Below are positions 32,060 through 40,106 of a DNA stretch of 64,000 bases, piece after piece; position 1 is the stretch's first letter; every line of letters starts with the position of its first letter. The DNA is from Kribbella sandramycini (GTDB lineage: Bacteria; Actinomycetota; Actinomycetes; Propionibacteriales; Kribbellaceae): positions 248,001 to 312,000 of the forward strand of contig NZ_JABJRC010000004.1 in the NCBI RefSeq assembly GCF_013131805.1, read 5' to 3'. Both the position numbers and the translations under genes were made by a program. The notes below the pieces were generated by a model. That model was not told the DNA's origin, ran no database searches, and saw nothing but the letters and a program-made list of their open reading frames with translations.

Positions 32060-32884
32060 ATGCCAGAGCTCGACTACGACCCCGGCCTGCCCCTGAACGC
32101 CCGGACCGAGACGCTGGCCGAGCGCGACGGCGTCGTGATCGCGGACTGCGGGTTCGACAACGCCGAGGGCGACCGCGCCACCGGATACCTGGTCTTCCCC
32201 TCCGGCGCGCTGCTGGCGGCCGGCGACGACCTGGCCGGCGTCGTCTACCAACACTCCACCGGGGGCCGCGAGGGCTTCCTGTCCGAGGCGATCCAGGTCG
32301 CGGAGGCGGGCGGGATCGCGCTCTCGCTGCCGATCGCCGATACCGGGGACGCCGTCCGCAACCTGCGCGAGTCGATCTTCGCGATCCGCCGCGGCGCCGA
32401 CCTGCTGACGGCGTACGGCGCGGATCGGCTCGGCTGCGTCGGGCACTCGTTCGGCGCGATGACGGCCGGCACGGTCAGCGGGATCGACGACCGGTTCCGC
32501 TGTTTCGTCTTCGACTCGGGCCTGTCGGGGCTGAGCGTGCACTACCGGGAGACGCCGTACCCGGAGATCCGGAAGCTGCGCGAATCGATGACTCCGGCGG
32601 AGTACGAGCCGCTGCTGGCGTTGCTGGAGCCCTACGACTGCGGGCACTTCGTCGGGATGGCGGCACCCGCGGCGCTGCTCTTCCAGTCGGCCTGGTTCGA
32701 TCCGAACGTGAGCCGGGAGAACGCCGAGAAGTTCTTCGCGGCGGCCAGCTCGCCGAAGGAGTTCCGCTGGTACGACACCGGGCATGTCATCAACGACGTC
32801 GCAGCGTACACCGACCGCGCGCGCTTTCTCGCCGAACACCTCGCGCTCCCCACGCTACCCGGCCGGCTCCGCGCCCGCACCTGA
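32060..32884 (+). CDS. Alpha/beta hydrolase family protein
   Basis: The 274-residue protein has the nucleophile elbow 'GCVGHSFGAMTAG' (Ser in GxSxG), an oxyanion region 'VVYQHSTGGREGFL', and 'DTGHVINDVAAYTDRARFL' near the C-terminus with the catalytic His. The substrate is unknown; length and motif are like the dienelactone hydrolase or esterase group. The ATG at 32060 follows GGGAG; the ATG at 32003 is an alternative. It is divergent from the methyltransferase. No signal peptide is seen. Confidence 0.82.
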   Translation: MPELDYDPGLPLNARTETLAERDGVVIADCGFDNAEGDRATGYLVFPSGALLAAGDDLAGVVYQHSTGGREGFLSEAIQVAEAGGIALSLPIADTGDAVRNLRESIFAIRRGADLLTAYGADRLGCVGHSFGAMTAGTVSGIDDRFRCFVFDSGLSGLSVHYRETPYPEIRKLRESMTPAEYEPLLALLEPYDCGHFVGMAAPAALLFQSAWFDPNVSRENAEKFFAAASSPKEFRWYDTGHVINDVAAYTDRARFLAEHLALPTLPGRLRART

Positions 32885-32965
32885 CCGCATCAGCCCCCAG
32901 TCCCACGCCTGTCTCCCCATACCCAGAACGTTAAGAGTGCCCACCGACATTTTCCGGGGACCGCT

Positions 32966-33000
32966 TTTCGGTAGCGACCGAAACCGCGGGCGGCTAAGGT
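32966..33000 (+). promoter_or_regulatory. Palindromic operator and -10 box of the P-loop kinase gene
   Basis: TTTCGGTAGCGACCGAAA (32966-32983) is a perfect 7-bp inverted repeat around AGCG. It sits over the expected -35 region of TAAGGT (32995-33000), which is 6 nt before the GTG start at 33007. The transcript would be leaderless and open to repression. It lies in a 122-nt intergenic stretch. Confidence 0.5.
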
Positions 33001-33006
33001 ACGGCG

Positions 33007-33552
33007 GTGCATTCGAAGCCGATGATTGTCGTCGTGAGCGGACCGCCGGGGACCGGGAAGACGACGCTGGCGCACCGCGTCGCGGCCGCGATCGGATGCC
33101 CGGCGATCTGCCGGGACGAGATCAAGGAGGGGATGGCCCACGCGACCCCCGGGTTCGTCCCCGGCCCCAGTGATCCGCTCACGATGCGCACGCTGTCGAC
33201 GTTCTTCGACGTGATCGGGCTGCTCGTCGGCCGTGGCACGACGATCGTCGCCGAGGCCGCCTTCCAGGACCAGATCTGGACGCCGGGCCTGACGCCGTTC
33301 CTCGGTCGCGCCGACCTCCGCGTCGTGCACTGCGTGGTGCCGGCCGAGGTCGCGCTGAGCCGGATCACCGCGCGCACCGCGAGCGACCCGCGGCGGGCCG
33401 CGCACGAGGACGCCGCGATCACCGCCGAGGCCCGGTTGCGGACCCACAACGCCTTCCAGGCCGTCGATCTGCCGGTCCCGAGCCTGACCGTCGACACCAG
33501 TAGGGAGTCCTACGATCCGGGGATTTCCGAGATCGTCGCGTTCTTGTCCTAG
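33007..33552 (+). CDS. P-loop kinase-like ATPase (AAA_33 type)
   Basis: The 181-residue protein starts with Walker A 'VVVSGPPGTGKTTLAHRVAA' and continues as a small nucleotide or phosphotransfer kinase ('CPAICRDEIKEGM', 'TIVAEAAFQDQIW', 'RVVHCVVPAEVALSRITART'). Relatives include zeta-toxin-like, antibiotic phosphotransferase and gluconate kinase-like proteins, so the substrate cannot be named. The GTG start is set by the -10 box 6 nt upstream. It is followed by the RraA gene at 43 nt. Confidence 0.82.
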   Translation: MHSKPMIVVVSGPPGTGKTTLAHRVAAAIGCPAICRDEIKEGMAHATPGFVPGPSDPLTMRTLSTFFDVIGLLVGRGTTIVAEAAFQDQIWTPGLTPFLGRADLRVVHCVVPAEVALSRITARTASDPRRAAHEDAAITAEARLRTHNAFQAVDLPVPSLTVDTSRESYDPGISEIVAFLS

Positions 33553-33595
33553 GGGCGAGCTAGGGTCGAAACATGACGTCGGAGAGGGGCTGGGG

Positions 33596-34279
33596 ATGCT
33601 GGATCGATTCGACAAACTGACCACCGCCCATGTGGCGGATGCATGCCTGCGAGCGGGCCTCCCGGTGCGGACGGTGTCGCTCACTGCGGTGGGTGGCGGG
33701 CGGGTGGCGGGCCGGGTCCTGCCGACGCGGCATGTGGGGAGCGTCGACATCTACCTGGAGGCGTTCGAGTCGGCCGCGGCGGGCGACGTGCTGGTCGTCG
33801 ACAACGGCGGCCGGCGAGACGAGGCGTGTGTCGGCGACATGGTCGCGCTCGAGGCGCAGCAGGCCGGCGTCAGCGGCATCGTGATCTGGGGGCTGCACCG
33901 CGATACCGCCGACATCCAGGAGATCGGCCTGCCGGTCTTCAGCCTGGGCGCGCTGCCGACCGGTCCGCTCCGGCTCGACCCGCAACCGGCCGATGCGTTG
34001 TCCTCGGCAACTATCGGCGAGTGGACGGTGACCAGCGCCGACGTCGTCCTGGGTGACGAGGACGGCGTGCTCTTCGTGCCGGCCGATCGGGTCGAGGAGT
34101 TGTTCGACCTCGCCGAAGGGATCCGCGACACCGAGCGGGCGCAGGCGGCCGAGATCCGGGCCGGGCGTTCGCTGCGCTCGCAGGTTAAGTTCGACGAGTT
34201 CCTCACCGCGCGGGCGGCCGACCCGGCGCTGACCTTTCGCCAACATCTGCGGGCCGTCAAGGGGGCGGTGGAGGAGTGA
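33596..34279 (+). CDS. RraA-family protein (HMG/CHA aldolase or RNase E regulator-like)
   Basis: The 227-residue protein has the RraA fold: 'LTTAHVADACLRAG', 'ESAAAGDVLVVDNGGRRDEA', 'GDMVALEAQQAGVSGIVIWG' and 'TSADVVLGDEDGVLFVP'. Catalytic aldolases of the family use Asp/Glu and Arg residues in the 'GG-R-EA-GD' region, seen here as 'NGGRRDEACVGD'. It is more likely an aldolase of 4-hydroxy-4-methyl-2-oxoglutarate type than an RNase E inhibitor. GGAGAGGGG precedes the ATG. It overlaps the aldo/keto reductase gene as GTGA. Confidence 0.85.
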   Translation: MLDRFDKLTTAHVADACLRAGLPVRTVSLTAVGGGRVAGRVLPTRHVGSVDIYLEAFESAAAGDVLVVDNGGRRDEACVGDMVALEAQQAGVSGIVIWGLHRDTADIQEIGLPVFSLGALPTGPLRLDPQPADALSSATIGEWTVTSADVVLGDEDGVLFVPADRVEELFDLAEGIRDTERAQAAEIRAGRSLRSQVKFDEFLTARAADPALTFRQHLRAVKGAVEE

Positions 34280-35052
34280 GCGGCTGGCAGCTGGGTGATC
34301 GCACCGTCAACCGCCTGGGGTTCGGCACCATGCGGCTCAAACCGGAGACCGGGGTCGAGGTGCTGCGCCGGGCGGTCGAGCTCGGCGTCGACCACTTCGA
34401 CACGGCGGCCTTCTACGGGCCGGCGAACGAGCTGCTCCGGGCAGCGCTGGCGCCGTACGCGCCGGAGTTGGTGATCGCGACCAAGGTCGGGCCGGGCGTC
34501 CATCCGGAGCGTGGCTTCTATCAGGCGATGACCGCGGCCGAGCTACGCACGCAGGTCGAGGAGAATCTGCGCGGGCTCGGCGTCGACGTGCTCGACGTGG
34601 TCAATCTGCGCGTCGGCAATGCTGACTCGCTCGCGGAGCGGTTCGGCGTGCTGGCCGAGCTGCAGAAGGCGGGGCTGATCCGGCAGCTGGGCGTCTCGAA
34701 CGTGACGACCGAGCAGCTGGAGGAGGCGCGTGCGATCGCGCCGGTGGTCTGCGTGCAGAACTGGTACTCCGTCGACCGTCGCGACGACGACTCGCTGATC
34801 GATCTGTGTGCGTCCTATGGGATCGCGTATGTCCCGTTCGCGTCGATCGCCGACGGGGTGGCGACGGAGGCTGCTCAGGCGGTGGCGGCGGCCCACGGCA
34901 TCAGCGCCCAACAGCTCCGGCTCGCCTGGACGTTGCATCGCTCGCCAAACATCCTCGCGATCCCCGGCACGAGCAAGGTGGCGCATCTCGAGCAGAACGT
35001 CGCCGCCGGGGCCGTGCAGCTCACCCCGGCGGAGGTGAAGTCGCTGGAGTGA
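34276..35052 (+). CDS. Aldo/keto reductase
   Basis: The 258-residue protein has 'RLGFGTMRLKPETGVEVLRR', 'GVDHFDTAAFYGPANELLRA' (catalytic Asp and Tyr), 'LVIATKVGPG' (Lys) and 'NIRQLGVSNV'-like 'IRQLGVSNVTTEQLEEAR'. It reduces carbonyls with NADPH. It is shorter than typical AKRs (about 300 residues) and lacks part of the C-terminal loop. The GTG start overlaps the RraA gene, so the two act as an operon, possibly on a keto acid. It converges with the YCII-like gene at 1 nt. Confidence 0.88.
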   Translation: MSGWQLGDRTVNRLGFGTMRLKPETGVEVLRRAVELGVDHFDTAAFYGPANELLRAALAPYAPELVIATKVGPGVHPERGFYQAMTAAELRTQVEENLRGLGVDVLDVVNLRVGNADSLAERFGVLAELQKAGLIRQLGVSNVTTEQLEEARAIAPVVCVQNWYSVDRRDDDSLIDLCASYGIAYVPFASIADGVATEAAQAVAAAHGISAQQLRLAWTLHRSPNILAIPGTSKVAHLEQNVAAGAVQLTPAEVKSLE

Positions 35053-35053
35053 C

Positions 35054-35578
35054 TCAGCGCCGGCCGCCGAACGTCCAGGGGTGGACATCGGCGAGTGCGG
35101 CCTGGGCAAGGTCGGCGGCGGCTTCGGCCGTGGGAGCCTCCACGAGGAGGGCCCGGCCGAGATGCTCGTCGGCGTCCAGGGCTAGCAGGTCGCCGGCGAG
35201 GATGACATGCGGTGACGTGATGGCCTGCGGGGCGTCCGTGGTCAGCACCAGGTAGCGGTGGTACGAGTCGACCGCGTTCGCGAAGTCCCACATGGTGCCG
35301 GGGGTGTGATTGCGGATCCGGGTCAGCTGGACGGATTCGAAGACACCGGCCTGGTAGTAGGTCTCGTCGTACGCGAACGACCGGGCGGCCTGCACATCGG
35401 GGAGATCCACGATGTGCAGGCTGCCGGTGGTCGCTTCACCGTCATCGGTCAGCGTCGGGCCGCGGGCGATCAGCGCCTCGGCGTACCGGTCCATGAAGGC
35501 CCAGTGCTCCGGGGTCAGGCGGCCCTTGAGCTCACCCGACCCCGCGGCGTCCCGGCCGTAGACGAAGTACTGCGTCAT
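35054..35578 (-). CDS. YCII-related dimeric alpha-beta barrel protein, two tandem domains
   Basis: The 174-residue protein carries two YCII-like halves: residues 1-90 'TQYFVYGRDAAGSGELKGRL', 'WAFMDRYAEALIARGPTL', 'GSLHIVDLPDVQAARSFAYD'; and residues about 95-174 'YHRYLVLTTDAPQA', 'ILAGDLLALDADEHLGRALL', 'EAAADLAQAALADVHPWTFG'. YCII proteins are small barrel enzymes of mostly unknown function. The ATG at 35578 overlaps the preceding gene (ATGA), so it is made together with the possible nuclease. The longer frame that starts upstream is not used. Confidence 0.75.
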   Translation of the reverse strand: MTQYFVYGRDAAGSGELKGRLTPEHWAFMDRYAEALIARGPTLTDDGEATTGSLHIVDLPDVQAARSFAYDETYYQAGVFESVQLTRIRNHTPGTMWDFANAVDSYHRYLVLTTDAPQAITSPHVILAGDLLALDADEHLGRALLVEAPTAEAAADLAQAALADVHPWTFGGRR

Positions 35579-36699
35579 TCGGTCGTGGCAGCGAGGTGGA
35601 GCCGGAGGATGGTGTCGAAGTCGAGCACTTCGACGCCCTCGGCCGCCTTCAGCTCCGCGGCGCCGACGAGGTCCTGCGAGCCGAGGACGACGAGCTTGCG
35701 CGGCGCGGTGATCTCGACGCCGTACTTCGTACTCGCGAACGCCCGGTTGTCGGCGTTCTCGAAGTACTCCGTGACGCGGGCGAGCCGGGCGGCGCCGTCC
35801 GTGACGGACGACGTCCGCTTGTGCCGCTTGCCCTTCGCCGTGTCGACGAGCGGCAGCCGCAGGTCGCCGACGACATGCGTTCCGTCGGCGCGCTCGAGGA
35901 TGAAGTCGGGGGTGAGGGGCTCGCCGCCGCTCTGCCACTCCAGGTGCGGCTGGCGGATCAGCTTGGTCGCGTCGAAGGCCGAGAGCAGGAAGTCCTCGTT
36001 CTGGCTGAGGAAGGCCTCGACGGTCGAGTTCGGGACGGCGTGCGCGAGGTAGGTGCTGGCGAAGGCCGGGCCCTGCAGGTCGGCGCCGTTGTCGGCCCGC
36101 GGGACGCTGAGCGTGCCGATCGGGTCGGTGTGCGGGGCCGCGGCGGCGAAGTTGCGGAGGAAGTCGAGGTACTTCTCCGCGGGCTCGGAGCGGTGGATCG
36201 CCAGCGCGAAGAACACCCAGTGCGCGCGCAGGGCCGAGCCGGCCGAGTGCACGAGCAGGGTGCGGTCGAAGGTGGAGAAGTTCCCCGGGGCGAATTTGAG
36301 CAGGTCCTCCTGCGGGCCGACGAACTCCTGCCCGAGCATCCCCTTCGCTCCCGGGAACCGGGCGCCCAGCTCCTGGCGGCCGGTCTGGGTGGCGACGGTG
36401 GCGTCCTTGAACAGGTTCTCCCCCGGGAGCGTCACGACGGCCGGGCCGCCGCTGACCCCGAAGTACTCCTCGACACTCGCGACCTTCTGCCGCCGCACCT
36501 CGAGACTGCGGTACTCCCGGCTGATGCCGACCAGCTCCACGATGTTCCAGTCCGGAGCCTCGGTCAGCACCAGCATCCGCGGGTACAGCAACGGGCCCGC
36601 CAGCTCCCGGCGGTGGCTCACCGGCAGGTGCTCGCTGATCCCCTTCAGGTGCTCGCCCCAGAACTGCGTGTTCACCTTCACGAACTCGGTCGGCTTCAT
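35575..36699 (-). CDS. Hypothetical protein with Shedu/PD-(D/E)xK-like C-terminal half
   Basis: The 374-residue protein is not a firm family member. The C-terminal half has 'FLSQNEDFLLSAFDATK', then 'PLTPDFILERADGTHVVGDL' followed by RLPLVDT. This is the order of the Shedu (DUF4263) nuclease core: N-terminal helix 'FL..N...L', PDF strand, then acidic-x-basic. The usual Lys is Arg here (DLR) and the acidic residue is Asp, so activity may be altered. A helical 'AARLARVTEYF' and 'KLVVLGSQD' strand follow as in that core. The N-terminal half (about 200 residues) is unknown. The ATG at 36699 is chosen to fit the leader; a longer frame exists. It is coupled to the YCII-like gene. Confidence 0.5.
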   Translation of the reverse strand: MKPTEFVKVNTQFWGEHLKGISEHLPVSHRRELAGPLLYPRMLVLTEAPDWNIVELVGISREYRSLEVRRQKVASVEEYFGVSGGPAVVTLPGENLFKDATVATQTGRQELGARFPGAKGMLGQEFVGPQEDLLKFAPGNFSTFDRTLLVHSAGSALRAHWVFFALAIHRSEPAEKYLDFLRNFAAAAPHTDPIGTLSVPRADNGADLQGPAFASTYLAHAVPNSTVEAFLSQNEDFLLSAFDATKLIRQPHLEWQSGGEPLTPDFILERADGTHVVGDLRLPLVDTAKGKRHKRTSSVTDGAARLARVTEYFENADNRAFASTKYGVEITAPRKLVVLGSQDLVGAAELKAAEGVEVLDFDTILRLHLAATTE

Positions 36700-36784
36700 C
36701 CCATCCCTCTCAGCAATTTCACGTCTCCCGAGAAACCAACCCTGCCCCGGCAGCCCCCTATTCCCCAACCCTAGAGTCCACCCC

Positions 36785-37228
36785 ATGACGGACCTCACCC
36801 CGCCCGCGTGGCGGCTCCGCCCCGCGACCCCGGCCGATGTCGAGCCGATCGCCGAGCTGCGCGCCGTCGTCCTCCGCCCCGACCTGACCCGACTCGGCCG
36901 GTACGACGCCGTCCGCGTCCGCCAGCGCCTCCGCGACGGTTTCGACCCCACACATACCCGGATCATCGAAGTCGCCGGTCGCCTGGCCGGCTGCATCGCC
37001 CTCCGCCCGGCTGACGACACGGTCTGGCTGGAGCACTTCTACCTCGATCCGACCCTCCAGGGCCGCGGCGTCGGCACCGGCGTCCTGACCCATGCGCTGG
37101 CCACGACACCCGGCCCCATCCGCCTGAACGTGCTCCAGGGCAGCCCGGCCCGCCGCCTGTACGAGCGCCACGGCTTCACCCTCGACTCCGAGGACGCCGT
37201 CGACGTCTACCTCATCAAGCGCCCCTAG
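36785..37228 (+). CDS. GNAT family N-acetyltransferase
   Basis: The 147-residue protein has 'WRLRPATPADVEPIAELRAV' and the acetyl-CoA loop 'LDPTLQGRGVGTGVLTHALA', followed by 'NVLQGSPARRLYERHGFTLD'. The substrate is unknown. It is divergent from the possible Shedu-like gene, and its 3' end overlaps the convergent LLM gene by 14 nt. The ATG at 36785 starts at a normal GNAT N-terminus. Confidence 0.87.
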   Translation: MTDLTPPAWRLRPATPADVEPIAELRAVVLRPDLTRLGRYDAVRVRQRLRDGFDPTHTRIIEVAGRLAGCIALRPADDTVWLEHFYLDPTLQGRGVGTGVLTHALATTPGPIRLNVLQGSPARRLYERHGFTLDSEDAVDVYLIKRP

Positions 37229-38003
37229 GCGGACCGGCCGCGATCCGCTCCCGCACCTCCTGCATCCGCTCCGGCGAGTGGTGCGGCATCTCCCAGCGCG
37301 TCTCCATCCACCACGTCGCCCCGGCGTCCGCCCACTCCTTGACCTCTCCACCGGGCGACGTCTCGCCCTCGGCGATCACCTCGTGCTCCCCCGCGCCGCG
37401 CTCAGCCAGCCACTGCTTCAGCTCGCTCAGCTCCGCCGGCGACCCCGGACCGCCGTACTGCGGGAGGATGCCGTCGCAGCGCAGAACCCGCCGCATCGAC
37501 TTCGGCCGCGGCCACACCCCGACCACCCAGATCGGGATGCGCTCCTGGACCGGCCTGCCCATCAGGTCGTCGCGCTCGGTCTCGTAGCGATAGTGCTTCC
37601 CCTGATAGCTGAGGCCGCCGCTCCACAGCTCGCGCATCAGGTCGATCCCTTCGTCGAGCTGCTCGGCCCGAACCCGCAGATCCAGCTCCTCACCCGTGTT
37701 CGGCAGATCGGTTTCGACCGCGCCCACCCCGACCGCGATCGTCGCCCGCCCACCGGAAATCTGGTCCAGCGTCACCACCTGGCTGGCCACCTTCCACGGC
37801 CGGCGCCACGGCAGCGGGGTCAGCATCGTCCCCAGCCGGATCCGCTCCGTCCGCGCCGCGATCGCGCAGAGCAGGCCCCAGGGCTCGACGCCGTACGCCG
37901 CCTCCCACACGAAAACGCCGTCCCAGCCGGCCTCCTCCGCCAGCACCGCCTGCTCCAGCTGTTCGGTCGCGTTCCCGCCCGGCAGGATGAATCCGTATCT
38001 CAT
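37215..38003 (-). CDS. LLM-class oxidoreductase (short form)
   Basis: The 262-residue protein has 'RYGFILPGGNATEQLEQAVL', 'GWDGVFVWEAAYGVEPWGLL', 'TERIRLGTMLTPLPWRRPWK' and 'VTLDQISGGRATIAVGVGAV'. It is likely FMN- or F420-dependent. The protein is about 70 residues shorter than most LLM proteins at its C-terminus. It is the last gene of the minus-strand series GH92, glycosyltransferase, PhyH. If the PhyH frameshift is repaired, only 9 nt separate the two genes. The physiological substrate is unclear. Confidence 0.83.
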   Translation of the reverse strand: MRYGFILPGGNATEQLEQAVLAEEAGWDGVFVWEAAYGVEPWGLLCAIAARTERIRLGTMLTPLPWRRPWKVASQVVTLDQISGGRATIAVGVGAVETDLPNTGEELDLRVRAEQLDEGIDLMRELWSGGLSYQGKHYRYETERDDLMGRPVQERIPIWVVGVWPRPKSMRRVLRCDGILPQYGGPGSPAELSELKQWLAERGAGEHEVIAEGETSPGGEVKEWADAGATWWMETRWEMPHHSPERMQEVRERIAAGPPRGA

Positions 38004-38012
38004 CGTCCCGTT

Positions 38013-38767
38013 CTATCCGACGGCTCCGACAGTTTCCGTCGTCCGCCACATGACGCGGCTGCGCATCAGCGTGGGGTTTCGCGGGCGTTGGTCGCGATCG
38101 AGTGCAAGAGCCAGGGGTGGGTGATGTAGACGTCTCCGGCCTGGCCGGTCAGCTCCAGAACGCGGACCGGGATGCCGTCGACGTCGCCCGCCGGAGTCCA
38201 CTCCGTGCGGCGATCTTCGCGGCAGAGCTGCTGGAACCACTCGTGCGAGGTCAGTACGTCGTCGCGGCCGAGGTCGGGGTTGCTGTCCAGCAGTCGCTCG
38301 ATGACGCGATGTGAGCCGGCGATCTGCGGCGTGCCTCCGCCGCCGGGCTGGAGATCTTCGAGCAGCGCCCAGATCTTCACCGCCGCCAGCCGGTCGCGCG
38401 GTATCTCGAACCCGACGTCCGCATGCCACATCCGGTGTGGAACGACCCACGGCTGCTCTTCGGGCATCGTGACCAGCACCTGGCCCTGGTGCGTAGGTTC
38501 CACCCACGCACCGAGGAGCTGGGTGAGCGCCTCCCGGACCGGCGGTGCCAGGATCACTGCGGCACCGGGGTCCTTCTTGGTGACCTTCAGCCGTACTGGC
38601 CGCGGCGTCGTCCAGGTCGTGCGGTCGCCGGGCACCATCCCGTACAGCGCCTCCAGCTCAGCCCACAACACGGCTCGCATCTGCGCCGCGTCGGCCTGGG
38701 TGAAGGCTGCCGGCAGCCGCACGATGCCGTCTCGCTCGAACTCCTCCAGCTTCTCGGCGCTCAACAT
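38013..38767 (-). pseudogene. Phytanoyl-CoA dioxygenase family protein, frameshifted near its 3' end
   Basis: The open frame 38767-38066 codes 233 residues of a PhyH-type Fe(II)/2-oxoglutarate oxygenase: 'LEEFERDGIVRLPAAFTQAD', metal motif 'MWHADVGFEIPRDRLAAVKI', distal His in 'YITHPWLLHSIATNARETPR'. It then meets a stop at 38066. The neighbouring frame continues as 'LMRSRVMWRTTETVGAVG' to a stop at 38013. This is exactly what follows 'RETPR' in PhyH proteins and would supply the 2-oxoglutarate-binding Arg. The join lies in a CCCC-containing stretch near 38073-38082. One extra base restores the full protein. It may be a sequencing error or a real recent mutation. Confidence 0.65.
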
Positions 38768-38813
38768 CCCTTCATGCTGCTCCGCTGATCTCGGCGGCGC
38801 ATCCGAATTAGGT

Positions 38814-40106
38814 TCAGGCGACGGAGACGGCTGCGGGCTGGGCGAGTGCGAAGAGGCGGTCGAAGACGGCGGCGCGGTCGAACTGCAGTGCGTACGCGCG
38901 GGCGTGCTCCTCGGCGGCTGACCGCTGCTGGTCGGTCCAGTCGCAGACGACGTCGTCGAGCACGGCCCGCAGGGTGCGGGGATCTCGTGGCGGCACCAGC
39001 AGGGCGGTGTCGCCGACTGCCTCCGGTACGCCGCCGGTGGCGCAGGTGATGACCGGACCGCCGCCAGCAAGCGCCTTCTCGACCAGTGCGATCCCGAACG
39101 TCTCGACGAACTCCGGCTGCTCGCGGGTCGGCAGTACGAACGCCGCGCTGCCTGCCATGAGTGCGGGCTTCTCCGCGTCGTCGACATCCGTCAGCACGTG
39201 CACCCGGTCGCTCAGGCCGGATGCGGCCACGCGCGCGAGCACCTCTGCCTCCTGCGGGCCACGGCCGGCCAGCACGAGCTGCACGCGCTCGGACGACCGG
39301 GAACCGGCGTACGCATCGATCAGGTCGTCGACGCCCTTGGCCGAGGCGATCCGGGACAGGAACAGCACGTACCCGTTTCGGGTGAGGCCGCGGGCTGCGA
39401 GGGTTTCAGCGATTCTGGCGTCAGTGAGCGACAGATAGGACCAGGAGTCGACGGCCGGGTAGGAGATCGCGATCCGCTCTCGGCACTGCTGGGCGAACGT
39501 CGTACCGTGCTTGGCGTCCAGGCTGGCTGCCGAGGCGATGATCAGCTCCCGGGTGTACTCCGACACCGCTACGCAGATGTCGGCTGCCAGGTAGACCGAC
39601 AGGATGTGCGCTGCGGCGCCGAACCGGTCGCTGGCCACGCATTCGCGCACCACGTTGGTGATGTCGGACCCGACTGCCTCGGCCACGGTGAAGACCTGCG
39701 CCGGGCCGATGCGGCGCGCTACCTGAGCAGCCTCTTGGACGGCGATCGCATGTGGGCTCAGGTACAGCGACATTGCCACTGTCGGTACGCCGTCGCTGAA
39801 CAGCTCGACCAGTCGGCCGATGAGCCCAGCCAGGTAGCGCCCGTCCGGAACCCGGTAGTCACCCACTGGGCCCGGCCGCTCCACGGTGATGCCCGGACTG
39901 TACGGCAGCACGCCGTCGAGCGGCTTCAGCGGCAGACCGGCCGCCTCGAGCGCGTCCAGCGGCCAGGTGACGATGCGTACGTCGTCGAACCCGCGGGTGA
40001 GCGCTACCTCCGCGAGACATCGCGCCTCACCGGAGTGCCCGCAGATGACCGGATCTGCGCGGACGACGATAACCAGACGGCGGTTGGGTGTGGATGGGGT
40101 GTTCAT
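38814..40106 (-). CDS. GT4-family glycosyltransferase
   Basis: The 430-residue protein has the GT-B C-terminal half of family 4: 'GYVLFLSRIASAKGVDDLID', 'VQLVLAGRGPQEAEVLARVA', 'PTREQPEFVETFGIALVEKA' and 'GGGPVITCATGGVPEAVGDT', the donor-binding E-x7-E region. The N-terminal half has 'SGEARCLAEVALTRGF' and 'LYLSPHAIAVQEAAQVARRI'. It probably transfers a sugar to a lipid, trehalose-like or extracellular acceptor. The start overlaps the GH92 gene (ATGA). Confidence 0.85.
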   Translation of the reverse strand: MNTPSTPNRRLVIVVRADPVICGHSGEARCLAEVALTRGFDDVRIVTWPLDALEAAGLPLKPLDGVLPYSPGITVERPGPVGDYRVPDGRYLAGLIGRLVELFSDGVPTVAMSLYLSPHAIAVQEAAQVARRIGPAQVFTVAEAVGSDITNVVRECVASDRFGAAAHILSVYLAADICVAVSEYTRELIIASAASLDAKHGTTFAQQCRERIAISYPAVDSWSYLSLTDARIAETLAARGLTRNGYVLFLSRIASAKGVDDLIDAYAGSRSSERVQLVLAGRGPQEAEVLARVAASGLSDRVHVLTDVDDAEKPALMAGSAAFVLPTREQPEFVETFGIALVEKALAGGGPVITCATGGVPEAVGDTALLVPPRDPRTLRAVLDDVVCDWTDQQRSAAEEHARAYALQFDRAAVFDRLFALAQPAAVSVA

